The notes beneath the pieces are model-generated. The model saw only the letters and a program-made list of their open reading frames with translations, made no database searches and was not told the DNA's origin. A program made the translations under genes and the position numbers. Source: Zychaea mexicana (lineage: Eukaryota > Mucoromycota > Mucoromycetes > Mucorales > Lichtheimiaceae). Taken from it: DNA of 64,000 bases. The DNA is taken from assembly GCF_025766255.1 (NCBI RefSeq), contig NW_026516717.1:1-64000 (forward strand). The letters are read 5' to 3'. Shown here in pieces: positions 43,368-55,246 of this stretch (position 1 is its first letter; each line of letters opens with the position of its first letter).

Positions 43368-45953
43368 TAGATTAGAAAAGAACGGGGGCAGAGCGCAAAG
43401 GAGTTCAGTATAGGCAAAAGTCGTTTGCGAGAGAGGGAAGAAGAAAAAGAGAGAGAGAGGAAGAGAGAGGACAATGAGCTGCCTTGTTATTATATATTTT
43501 TGTACGAAAATGGATAATCATTCCTTATTTAACTTGGGCCGATTAACCCACGTCCTCCTTTTCCCGCATCTGCCGATCGCGTCGTGCATACAAAAACTGA
43601 AATAATCTTTTATTGCACACGTGTCCCCCCTCTTCAGTAGTCTTTTATGCATGCTTGAAATTTGTACCACAAGCAGCCGAAAATGCCTTTCTTCTGTTAA
43701 TGGAAAAATAGCAGTTAACTATGCAGTTCTCGGCGGTACCATGTTTAACATTGAGGTACCGTTTTCGCCTTGTTAGTGCTTTGTTTTTCACTGTTGTTCT
43801 TCTTGGCAGCTCTATTTAAAAAATTTGATAGGCTTGGTCGGGTTAAAGATTACGAATGGACGAGGCCAATAGAAAAAGAGCGATTTAGAGAAGATGGTAC
43901 TCGTTATCATCAACTCACTCCAAAAGATGGAAAGTAAAGGTGATGATCTTGTTACAGCAGTGTAGACCGTGCGCTGTGCAGATATGCAGATAGAAAAAAA
44001 AACTTAATTGGCTTACTACTCAATTAATTGCCATTCCAAGCTTTTAACGATCATGCCGTGTAATAAACTCTATGTTACTCGAAGTATACGACAACATGTG
44101 AGTAGCACATATTTAGCTGGGGTGTTATACTTATTTGGAGCAAGGAGATAGTAATAGTATGCCTTTTTTTAATGAATGTTTCATAATAGAAGTTGTATGC
44201 TGATAATAATAGCTAATTGTAGTAGATTAATAATAATGCGGTTGCATAAACTGCGAGCGACACAGGGGCCGGCCAAGGCGGGTTTCACCGATTGAGGGAC
44301 GAGCGTATAAACGGGGAGGACAGGGCATGAAATGTCTACCGGCGACCGAGCTTTTAGGTACTTGGAGAAGATATATTTTAGGGGTCTTAGAAGCAATAAA
44401 AATGTTAAATTGAGCTATATACAAAGCAGGCTTCTACGCATGATGCAGATCCTTTATTATATTTCTACATAGTAATGTTGCCGTTATGCTGCATCGAGCA
44501 TAAAGAACATGGAAATAAAACAGCCCACAAAGCTGCTACTTTTGTAGCTTAATATGATTAAAGATCTGGATTAATATATGAATGTGTGTTTTTAGATAAA
44601 GCTAAGAAAATTCTAGAAACAAAGTTCTGTGAGCACGCATGCATACAAACATGAGGATAGGCCTCATTGACGAGGAGCATGCCAAAATATCAACGATACT
44701 CTGCCGGTCATTCTAATGAAGAAGACAGCGACGTTTGATTATAGGGAATGATGAACAATTATTACAAAGCCGTCAACTTGTAAGATAGCATAATACACTA
44801 CTTCTAGTAGCAAATGTCCGTGTAAAAGGTCTAATTTATAGCATGAACTTGCTCACTATACACTGGAAAATACTTTGTGCGTATCAAAAATAGCAAGCCA
44901 TGATACTCCAACCGCTTGCGGCATATCACGGCCCTCTCGGTCGATGAATAAAGGCGGGGTTTTCCATGGTTGATACCCGACACTTTGTATCCACAACTGT
45001 CACTTGCATTGGCTCGATCAAGAGGAACATGCACAAGCCGACGTAGCCAACTGGGATAGATATAAAATAAGAAGTTCTTATTATTGCTACTAACAACAAA
45101 ATCTTGCGGTCCTAGTTACAAAAGAAAAGTGAAGGCGCTCATTACTATAAATGAGTTTTTAGCCCCTTTACCTGTTTCTTTTGTCAATGCTTTGTTAAAC
45201 GTGCAATTTTTTCCTTGATGCAGACTGTCAATAAACCATGAGGTACAAGAACACCCCAGAAATGGTCCGTGCTTCATCGCCATTAAAAACGTGGTACGGT
45301 GCATATTGATAAAAATTAAAGAACAAATCACCCGTTTTGTGCGGCAAGCAAAAGGGCTGTTTTCAAGTGTTAGTAAAAACACCTGGGGCAGCAAAGATGA
45401 TAGCAAAGACCCTTTTGATCGTATTTGCCCACGTTTTGGCTATAATTATTATTCGCCGTGACACAAGTAATAATGTATCTCATTGCTTGATGAATTGTCT
45501 GTCTTTCGACTTGCATACACGTACATAAGCAGAAGACCCCGAAAAACTTTTCTCTGTTGTAGTTGAATTCGGGCCCGTCGCCGTAAGTAGAAAGCTACTA
45601 ACCGTAACAAACAAAATGAGAGTGTCGCAAGGCAAGAGAAGCTGTAGGAAACGAAACAGGGTAATTATAAATAGTAGCAGTAATAATTGGTAATGCCTCG
45701 GTGGCCCGAACGTTTATTACTCTGTGAAGCTTGCCGTTCTCGCTGTTTGCATAGACACCAGGAATCTGTTGCCTTGAGAACCCCAAATGTTCTAGGCAGG
45801 CGGGTCATGGTACCTTTGCTGCCAACGGTACTTTGCTGAATCTGGAAATCCATAGTATTAACGCCTAAACACACGCTCTTTTTCTTTCTTCCACTGCTTC
45901 CTTTTTCCTTCCAAGTGCTCTTTTTTCTCCGTTTTTACTTATTGCCAACGCCA
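43368..45953. other. Gene-poor stretch with one coding-like fragment
   Basis: Upstream of the cyclin gene is a GA-rich tract (43436-43471). At 43809-43937 the plus strand reads ALFKKFDRLGRVKDYEWTRP and KERFREDGTRYHQLTPKDGK before TAA. This looks like a real small exon (possibly the end of a membrane-anchored microprotein, since hydrophobic LCFSLLFFLA precedes it), but no start joins it cleanly. From 43940 to 45953 I see only short unsupported frames. Confidence 0.35.
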
Positions 45954-46544
45954 ATGGAGGAGCCAATGTCAAAAGAATCACACACCTTCAATCACAACGA
46001 ACATCCATTGCAGTTGAATGGGCTCGCTTGGCCAGCATTTATGGCACCCTATATTAAGCAAGTAGAACCTTATTGGAATTCAGCATATAAAGCCGCTCTG
46101 ACGTACTGGCACACGACGCAGCAAGTGGCAAAAGTTCTGTGGCAATAGTAAGGATCATTTGGTATTTGGAATAAATATCTGCAAGGAGTTCAGAAAGGGG
46201 GAGGATTCAGGAAAAGAAAAAGTTATTGTGTTTTTAGGTAACATGGAAGTGGGGGTTTTTTTAGTCCCGATGTACGACTCGTGCTCTATGTGCTGGCTGT
46301 ACTTTCTGCGCTTCCATTGACACTATTCATCCTATATGCTGCAGCAACGCTGTTCATAGCAACGTGTGCGGCTAGTATACTTGGTATATTCATTACAGCA
46401 GTAGGACTAACACTTGGTGGGCTTGTACTTGCTCCTTGCATCCTTGGAGCTGCATTTCTATCCGCTGGCGCCGTCGCGGCGTATAAAGTATACACCTGCT
46501 TTTGGCGTCCACAGGCCAGCAACATTCAACATCAGCAGGACTAG
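45954..46544 (+). CDS. Promethin/LDAF1-like membrane protein
   Basis: Two exons, 45954-46147 and 46265-46544, give 157 residues; the join (CAA TA|GTAAGG to TTTTTTAG|T) makes LWQYPDVRLVLY. The first 65 residues are soluble (MSKESHTFNHNEHPLQLNGL). Exon 2 is a long hydrophobic hairpin with two Gly/Ala-rich stretches (LALPL-type helices around VLAVLSALPLTLFILYAAAT and GIFITAVGLTLGGLVLAPCI) and ends in a short basic cytosolic tail. This shape resembles promethin/LDAF1, the seipin partner in lipid-droplet formation, and oleosin-like hairpins. The similarity is of fold type and length rather than a diagnostic motif. Confidence 0.5.
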
Positions 46545-48229
46545 TCTCAATCTTTTGTTTTATTATTGTCTCTTCATCAAGTACGGAAGAAAAAAAACTT
46601 TTTGCTCCTAACTGCCATTAGTGCATACATACATATAATATATACGATCAATGATCCATGCGACATATTTCGAAACGTGGCATTGCAGGCACATCCCGCT
46701 GTAATTGGAATTGGCGGATACAGTTCTAAAAAGGTTTAGGGGTTAAGCATCTATGCGTTCGAAGGGGGTCCGCAGGGTTGGTGGTGGTGGTGTAAGAGAT
46801 GGGATTACAGCTGTAGTAATTGTTTGTTGTTTATGGGTCAGCAGAAGGTTCTTTTACTGCACCCTTCCATGAATACACAAACACATAGTAAAGCCACAGT
46901 TTTGACCAGAGATACATACACATATGATTTAGAATGACGACGACGGCGATAACTTTTATCTTGTGCTGGGTGACACAAGAGATGTCTGCTAGTAGCGCTG
47001 GTGGTGTTGTTGTTCATCAACAGCTCGAATCTGTTTGTACGTTGTGTGGGCATATGTTGTATCTCAACATATGCATTGTTTTTTCTTTAAAAGCTGCTTA
47101 TTGTCTTGCCAAGCGACAGACCCAAAAAGAAGACTCTCTTAAACTACATTAAAGGCGCGGCAGTTAGCAGTCATGATGTCCGTTTAGATGGGAGAAGAGA
47201 GAGGAACGAGCCTTTATTTGTGGATGATGTTATGTATTATTTCGTTTTTGTCGTTCTGATAACCACTAGTTGTGAACTTTCTGTTAGAGGAGAAACCCGA
47301 CAGTGTGGGAACGGACAATCTCTTGTGTAGCCGGGTGGGGATCGTTATGGGTGTGTATATATACGGAGAAGAGGGGAGAAGGGATAGTGGGCGGCAAATG
47401 GATTAAAACGGCATCGATCCATTCAAGAAAAGAGCCAATGAATAAAAGAGTGTATCTTGGCTCCGTCAAATACACGTGGCATAAGAGATTACTGATCCAA
47501 GCGAGTGACTAGAGAAAGTAGTAGTAATGAAGATGGAGGAATTAGTGCTACTCTACTGCAACAAAACTTAATAGACAAGTGACTAAAAATGATTTTGGGT
47601 TACCAGGGGCAGGAGTTATTCGTGCTACCTGATCATGTATTATATGCATTATGGTAATGCCTTCTCCCCCCTCCCCTTCCCCGGGCCCCCCTTTCTCCGC
47701 TTTACTACTTACTATTACTACTGCTACTGCTAGTAGCGGAAACTCGAGAAATTACATATTTGTTCATTTAGGCTCTGCGCTCTATGGCTTTTGTATGATC
47801 ACACTTTTGTGCTTAGTGCTAAACAAAAAACAGACTTGGGGGTTTACGCTGATTATCATTTGCTGGCAAGTGCGTACCTATTTGGCAATAGTTCTCGGAT
47901 CGGCTCAATTGATTCGTATGTGCTTCTCTGTTTGCCACCACACACAATCCACCCCGCGTCCCCCATGTCTATTTCTTTCCATATCAATATAGTTGACGAA
48001 ATATAAAAAGGTTGCCACGCCCATGAATAAATCAAACGAGTTACGAAGGAGAGAACTTGAACTCTTTTTTCCGTTCCTTTTCCCCATTATTCACCGCTAC
48101 TATATAAGCACTTGCACTACTCTCACCCGCACTCAAAACAACAACAACAACAGCTCTTAAACTGACGCACCCCGTAAAGAAGTTTTCTCTTTTATTACCC
48201 TAATATTACCATTGTCACCGCTATACCGC
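46545..48229. other. Intergenic region upstream of the Zn2Cys6 gene
   Basis: No supported ORF. A TATATAAG box is at 48101-48108, about 120 bases before the ATG at 48230, followed by a (CAA)n tract at 48139-48153. The frames 47106-47330 and 47651-47992 show no family features. Confidence 0.4.
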
Positions 48230-49324
48230 ATGTCGCAACCATCGCTTCCGCTCCCGAACATCAAGCAGCCCCTTCATCATCAACCATACGAGAGTGATGC
48301 AGCAGCCTACTTTTGCAGCAGCCACGCTCGCCAGCAGCAGCCAGAACTTAGATCGCATTGTATGTTCAAGACCAATCTGTGCAGCGGACCAATGCATTGT
48401 CGCTACTGCTCCACTGGCAACAGTACACATAATCCAACCAACGACCATCTGAACAACAAGCCATGGCGGATTGCCTTTTTCCAAGACGATCGCGAGCATC
48501 ATCACCAGTACTACCAACAAGATGTACTTCGTTCAACCAAATCAACCATCCACCAAAACAGCAATGCTGTGCCCCGGCGACTTAGCTCTGGGTCAGCTTG
48601 CGAGACGTGTCGTCGTCGTAAAACCAAGTGCGACGGGGGCCAGCCATGTGCATATTGTGCTACCAATCGGATTCCTTGCATTCATCGTGCCAGTAAAAAG
48701 AGATCTGCTCATCATTTAAACAACAACAAGCAAACTGCAGTGATGATGGGCTGGACAACGACGGATAATAACAGCGGCAGCAATAACAACAATTATAACA
48801 ATAGCATTAATAACAGCACCATTAGCACAAATGCTGCCGCTGCAGCTGCAGAAGAAGAAAAGCAAAGGTTACAGCGGACGGAGCCTTTGACTCGCAAAGT
48901 GGAGCGGCCGCTTTCAGCAATGGATGTTGATGATCATGGTAATACAGCAGCACAAGCATATCACTACCACCTTACTATTGTATTGATTTATCTAATATCC
49001 CTTTACGTTTCAGAACCAAGGTCCATTATGAAACAGGCTAGCTGCCCTTCCTTGATGGTCACGCAGTGGCCACAACAACCACGGGGCAGTACCTCTCCAA
49101 TCAAAAGTCTTTCACCGCCGTCGCCATTGTCCGACCATCATTCGACAAGCAGTGACAAAGTGACGACAACATCAAGCCCAATCTTTGCAGATCATGTGAC
49201 AAAGGAGACAATGCCGAGTGTGATGGGTAAGAGGGGGAAAGAGATCGACTCGCACGTAAAACAGAAAGCTTGCTTGGAAGAAAAAATGGACCATTACTAC
49301 CATTATAACGAGAAACAGTGTTAG
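48230..49324 (+). CDS. Zn2Cys6 fungal transcription factor
   Basis: From ATG 48230 the frame is open to 49324 (364 codons). Residues 124-150 form a binuclear zinc cluster: Cys124, Cys127, Cys134, Cys140, Cys143 and Cys150 in CETCRRRKTKCDGGQPCAYC (C-x2-C-x6-C-x5-C-x2-C-x6-C), followed by a basic RASKKRSAHH linker. The N-terminus is His/Gln-rich with an extra Cys cluster (CSGPMHCRYC, about residues 52-62). The C-terminal part is Asn/Ser/Thr-rich with SPIKSLSPPSP sites. A likely 75-base intron (48939-49013, ATG|GTAATA to TTTCAG|AAC) is frame-neutral and encodes the odd hydrophobic stretch HYHLTIVLIYLISLYV; removing it gives about 339 residues. No fungal_trans middle domain, so it is short for the family. 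Confidence 0.8.
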   Translation: MSQPSLPLPNIKQPLHHQPYESDAAAYFCSSHARQQQPELRSHCMFKTNLCSGPMHCRYCSTGNSTHNPTNDHLNNKPWRIAFFQDDREHHHQYYQQDVLRSTKSTIHQNSNAVPRRLSSGSACETCRRRKTKCDGGQPCAYCATNRIPCIHRASKKRSAHHLNNNKQTAVMMGWTTTDNNSGSNNNNYNNSINNSTISTNAAAAAAEEEKQRLQRTEPLTRKVERPLSAMDVDDHGNTAAQAYHYHLTIVLIYLISLYVSEPRSIMKQASCPSLMVTQWPQQPRGSTSPIKSLSPPSPLSDHHSTSSDKVTTTSSPIFADHVTKETMPSVMGKRGKEIDSHVKQKACLEEKMDHYYHYNEKQC

Positions 49325-49616
49325 CTAACATAGCATATTTATTAGATCAACTATCGTGTAGAACTTTTTCCGCTGTCACATTGGCAGCCGTTGATCGAAG
49401 CCCTAGCTACCCCATCTACCCTTTGTTAGCAGGAACAGCTACACACGAGCACAACATGCGTCGAGGCTACGCGTCGGATTAACCGTTAAAGAAAAAGGAC
49501 AAAAGTAGGCCAGCTGGGCCTATTTTTATCCAAGAAAAAAGAGTTTTCTTCTACTTTCCTATTCTTCTATTATGCAAGCATTCAACACCCCTAAATCCTT
49601 CATCTTTGCACGTACG

Positions 49617-49650
<34 letters not shown>

Positions 49651-52603
49651 ACTCTCCACTCTCTTCTTTTTGACCTCTTTCTTCTCGCCCTATGCCCAAA
49701 AATTTTCCTCTTTTTTACAATATTTCTTTTTCTATATGCATAAACCCCTTCTCTCTCATCTCTTCAGCAAGCCCCTCACTGTGGGGTAGCAAAAAAGGAT
49801 GGAGAGGGGACAATACTTTATGTACACCATATACACCACTCGTTTCCCGTTCCTTTATATATCAATGTATCTATGATTGTATTCTTTCTCATCCACTCAC
49901 ACGACACCCATCTTCTTCTCTTTTCTCTACTGTTTCTCTCTCTCCTGTGAATGCTTATTTGACCATTTGCAGACTTAAACGATCTACTATACTTAAACAT
50001 CTGATTTCTATTTTAGTCGTCATTCACGCTAGCAATATACATATATTTCTCTTTATCATCAACAATATAGCATTCTGTCGATCACATATATCGATGATTA
50101 TTTCTATTGTCATTATGCTGTCTGCTGGATCAGATCGTAAATGTACCAATGCGACACACGATGTGAATACCAGCACGCTATTGCTAGTATACGCATACAG
50201 GATAAGCACGACAGAGCCTTATAAAAAAGACATCGATTGTATACGCTTATACGAATATCAGGGACAATTACCACTTGGGCCTCTGCAGCACAACATGTTT
50301 ATTATAATATTGCTGCATAAATTTTATGGGGAAGCAATGGGCTGCATAATGACGCGTGATGCTTACCAATGGCATCAAATGCTAGTATATGTATACTTCA
50401 TACAGGAGGATGTAAGGGCAGGGCGGCGTACATTATGGTCATTTTAGGCCAGGAACGTCTTGCATCGCTGATCTAAAAATGCGCAATATCGTTGTCCGCA
50501 AAGCTATTCTGAAAGGTTGACGGCAGATCCATTTGAGCGATCATATACTGTAGTATAAACGAAAGAAGTAGAATTTGTCACTATTGCTGCCAGATGATAG
50601 CTAGATATCACAAGTATCTGTGGGAGCGTGCCACTATGAAACCGAGCTACCAGTCTGTATGTTCGTTATAAATCAATAATCGCTGGTAATGGAGGTAATA
50701 CTTACAGTCAAGGTATCTTTCCTTATTGTGACAGCAATCATACGCTGCTAATCTCGAGCATCGATTTACGCTCACCAGTGTTTGCGCAGTACACAGTAAG
50801 ATTTGTTGTATACGTTATTATGTGTCGAGTCATCTAACAAATAAAAGAAGTGATCGACGATCTGCATATTCTACTTCTGAATTCTGGAGCGATCCTTCTT
50901 TTTTCTTTTTAGCAGCCTGAATTGCAACATCTGGTAAACATATACTCAGTATCAATTCTGTGTGGAAGCTACCGACATAAACATTGTACTACCGACAAGG
51001 TTCAGCGGTTTTTTCAGCCGGTGTTCGTATGCTTTCCCTCTTAAATTCTCCCAGATACAAACTGTTCCGACTCTTTTTCTCGCCAAATCGTGGAGGGGTA
51101 TTATTTTTTTTACATTTAGCATGCTTTTGCAAATTCAGTAGCAGTATTCCAGATTTCTGATGTCGGTCGTACTCTTTGAATTGTCAAGGCAGCATTCAAA
51201 GGCAGTTGCAGCATTCATATACACAGCTCTCAGATTGACTCGTAGGCCACCCTTGTAGCTGTTACAGTTGTCCTTTTTTTGATTCAGCGTTAGAAAATGC
51301 GCGGCTACGATAACTTAATCAAAGCGAAGTATATCCAAAAGGCTCGGGAGCATTGTCTGATATGCAGATGTCCTCGAAATTATGCTAGTTGCCTCTCTTA
51401 ATATATTTCCACCAAAGTCCAGTAAATATACTGTAATCATTGTATCGCCAGCACAGAGTAACGTTGGATACCCAAAATCAATACTATGATGTTAATCTGC
51501 TTTGAGCGAGTTATGTGTAGTTGTTACTATAAGGTTATATACCACGCAGTATATCTCTACACGAAGAGGTTAGGTCCCTGAGCATCTTGAGAAACTCAAT
51601 AAGTATAGACTTTGCCCCAAGCAAAGATATTGCCATTCAGTTTTAATGGCTGTGGTGACCTGTTGTGTATCTTACTTTCAATTTAACAGATCAACTACTA
51701 TTGGTCCTTATCCAGTGATCCCTATGTGTTAAGAACGAGATGAACAATCGATCCAGAGTTAAGCTCATCCAAGGAGAAGGCTTAATTTATAATCTCCACA
51801 ACTGTTTAACATACGGAGGCATAGTATATTAATCTTGCATATCGCCTGGTCATTCTCTCTTCAACGACTACAATGGTGCTGTGCTTTGTACTACTTGAGA
51901 CCGCTCATGGTTGACAACGTCGTGAGAACGTTACTTTGTAGTCCGCTTTATCATTAAAGAGAAATTGGGAAACTTTAGGAACCAAGCGGCCGGACACTTC
52001 CGATCAGGTTTTAGTGTAAAGACGCACATCTACAATAATGCTAAATATCCGAGAAAGACATACAAACACAGCTAGTGGGCAAAATAAGATGAAAAGGAGG
52101 CGGTTTTCCATCTGTGAGTCATAGGACGACAATTCTCAAAGTCTAGGCTTGTTAATCAGAGCTACACCGAACCCTCGGCAAACGATATCCTTGCGTAAAT
52201 ATCCTAGAACTGACATTGTTTTATCGGAGATTTCTCACGAGTTATTCGTTTACTTCTTGTGCAACGAGTCGTTCCTCGGTTGCTACATCAGTAGAGAGGA
52301 AGAAAAAGAGGCACAACTTATTCCCGGTGGCTAGATGTACTCCAAGTAATAGTGTGGCGTGCAGATAGAGTTTGTGTTGTTGTCCAATGACAAAAACTTG
52401 CAAAAGCAGTTCTGTTTTTATTTTCTATTGACAAAATTAAACCATACTTCAATATGAGCTTTTGTTGATCCGACCGTCGGATTTTGGATCAACAACGTAC
52501 GCTAAAGTCTTTAACGAGATCGATTATCTTTTCCTTCTTTTCCTTTGCTATCTATTTTTTTCTCAATTGCCTCGTCCAGCTATCATTGTCCTAATATACA
52601 CTT
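49325..52603. other. Long spacer with one long unsupported ORF
   Basis: It holds a (TC)n run at 49620-49647 and a 251-codon plus frame (49692-50447) rich in Ile, Ser and Tyr with hydrophobic patches. That frame shows no domain and odd composition, so it is probably chance. The rest (50450-52600) shows no coding signal that I trust, except the inverted repeats listed separately just before the transporter. Confidence 0.4.
52462..52495. promoter_or_regulatory. Nested inverted repeats upstream of the MFS gene
   Basis: TTGTTGATCC (52462-52471) and GGATCAACAA (52486-52495) are perfect 10-base inverted repeats. Inside, ATCCGAC-C-GTCGGAT (52468-52482) is a second perfect inverted repeat containing CCG-N5-CGG, the kind of paired triplet bound by dimeric Zn2Cys6 factors. 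It lies about 110-140 bases before the ATG at 52604. A regulatory role is inference. Confidence 0.5.
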
Positions 52604-55246
52604 ATGCCCAACAGAAGTGACGACAAAAACAGCAACAGAAACGAGAGTAATTCGGATGTTATTTCTGTCGAGATGAATAAGCAACAATCAACAAGTCAAT
52701 CAAACGGTGGTGGAGACGACAACGCCGTTCTTGATAGCAATCCAAAGGCCCCAAGTCATTTATCTGATACATCGACTTTGGATCGTGAAACCATTGTCAG
52801 TAAAAACAAAGACACCAACACGGATCAAGTTACTGCATACGAAAAACGACGCTCAAATTGGCTCAAATATCATCTTTTGGGCGATATATATGCTGATGAT
52901 GATCCGAGCGATATGTCGGAACGAAGGCAAAACATTATCATTCTCGTAGTCGCTTTAGGCGGTGTAGCTGGACCTCTTGGAAGTATGATGTTTATGCCGG
53001 GCTTACTTGCTGTTGCGAATGATTTGAATACGAGTACATCGGCTGTCAATGGATCGGTGTCCGCATATGGTAGGCGTACGGAATGGATAGATGTTTGCTA
53101 TAAAAACGAGACTCGCTAAAGGATAATTCTTCTCTTTCTCCCAATTCCCGCGTCTTTACATAGTTGTCTTCATGGGCGTGGCGGTAAGCACGATAGTTCA
53201 ACAAAACCCGATTATCTCGCTATAGAGTACCTTGAAAACGATTTCATGACTGCTATGATATACTCATACTAAACAGGTGGTATTCTATGTAGCCACTAAT
53301 ATGGGCCAGCATCAGTGATCAGTATGGAAGGAAACGCATGTATCTCTTCAGTAATCTTCTAAGTCTAGTAACATCTATAATTTGCGCTGTTTCGTCCAAT
53401 ATCGGAATGCTTATTGTGTTTCGAGGGCTTCAGTCATGCGGCGCCAACGCGGGTCTTACTTTAGGTAGGTATACATAATCTCTTTCCCGCTCATCCAAGT
53501 ACTGAAGCTTATCAGCAATGCAATTTATCTTACTGGGTATATTATTCTTATAAAACCCTAGGTGCTGGCGTTATTGCTGATACTATCCCGATATCTATCA
53601 GAGGCAAGGCTTATGGATGGTTCTATATAGGACCTTTAATTGGACCTGTACTGGTATGTTTATGTTTATGCTAATGGAGAATGGCGTTGCCCTTTGCATG
53701 CGCATGACGGTTAAATAATATTTATATCTAAAACTACCAAAATGTTTAGGGGCCAACTATTGGAGGTTTGTACCTCATATTTTAAGCAAGTGAGCATGTG
53801 GTTTGATTGGAGATTTCTATCGATTATAGGATTCTTGTGCCAATACCTTGGATGGCGATCCACATTTTATTTTCAAGCAATTCTCAGTGAGTTTCGAGTG
53901 AACGAAAGTTGATTTCTTTTCTTTTCCTTTTGTCTGGTCCTACGAAGCTCATGAAGCTCTTTCTTTTCAAAAAGGTGGCCTCCTACTCATTATGACAACT
54001 GCGTTTCTTCCCGAAACGCTTCGAAAAGCTAAACCCGAGGAAAATCTATCTAGCGAGAAAACATCTTCCCATCCAGGGGTGTTACAAAAGCTAGTGCGAG
54101 ACTTTAAACCAATGTTTCTCATGCTAAGAGACTGGTCCATTATTAGTATAACGGTGTATCACACTGTTATTTTTGCATGCTTGTATTTTCTGGTAAGCTA
54201 AATTTAATCATTTTCAATATTACTATTAATTACCATTTTGAAAAAGAAAACAATACTGATGTAAATACTTTTTAGAACCCTACCATCACCAGTACGTTTC
54301 ATGCGTTGTATGGGTATAACGAGTGGCAAGTTGGTCTGTGCTACCTTTCGCTTGGTTTTGGTTTGATGATCGGCTCGGTCATTAGTGGACGGCATTCTGA
54401 TTCAGCATTAAACAACACTAAAAAGACGAAAAGACACACACGGCAAGTACCAGAAATGCGATTGATGGCGTCCGTGCCTGCCTTTTTCTTCATTCCAGCC
54501 GGTTACATCATCTACGGATGGACGGCTGAAAAAGGTGTTGGTGTCTACGCTCCTCTGATTGGGCTTTTCGTTTGTATGCTCTTTTTTTTTGTCTTTTAAC
54601 TCTCTATTATATTTCAAAAACAAATATCTCGCCGCTAATTGTTCTACTGTACATATAGATGCATTGGGACAAATGTGGGCGTTTACACCTACATCTGTTT
54701 ACCTTGTCGACTCAAAACCGGGTAAGCTACATTATACGTTAGAAGTGCATACTTTAGTCTAACTATGATGCTATGCTTTGACTTTTGTAGGATCATCTGC
54801 AACCGCAGTATGTATCAAGCGACGCCCGCATAACCCCTACTGCTCCTAATTCATTTACTAATATTCGCTCAATTGTTATGCTACTGTAATAGGTTGGAGT
54901 AACAAACGCAGTACGATCGATTGTTGGTGCCGTCACTGCCGTATTTTCAACGGATGCTGTTGATGCATTAGGTCCTGGCATCCTTTTTACCATACTTGCC
55001 GCAATAAACATTGTTAATTTTATATTTGTGCTTCTCACCTATTATTATGGTGAAGCATGGCGCACGAATTTCGAAACAAATGTTCTTCATCGTCCTCCTT
55101 CTGATAGTAAAGCCTTTACAGCCACTGACGACATTGAAGCAGCTGCTGTGAAGGGGAACAGCAACATCGCTTCAACCACTGCGGACGAGCAACATATGGG
55201 CGATTTACATTTGGCACGGATCACATCAAAGCATAGTGCCGTCTAG
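52604..55246 (+). CDS. MFS transporter, DHA1 drug:H+ antiporter type
   Basis: Eleven exons, all in frame, give 590 residues: 52604-53069, 53164-53183, 53293-53464, 53562-53653, 53750-53765, 53830-53886, 53975-54192, 54276-54573, 54659-54721, 54791-54807 and 54893-55246. Three are micro-exons (20, 16 and 17 bases). After a charged N-terminus of about 105 residues come 12 expected helices. Motif A is SISDQYGRKRMYLFSN between helices 2 and 3, then FRGLQSCGANAGLTLGAGVI (helix 4), GKAYGWFYIGPLIGPVLGPT (motif C, helix 5) and FLCQYLGWRSTFYFQAIL. The C-half starts at DWSIISITVYHTVIFACLYF. It probably exports drugs or small metabolites at the plasma membrane by proton exchange. The cytosolic C-terminus has about 60 residues. 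Confidence 0.88.

Noticed and set aside
44181..45874. Several 60-96 codon minus-strand ORFs
   Set aside because: No conserved motif, splice continuity or neighbouring exons; consistent with chance.
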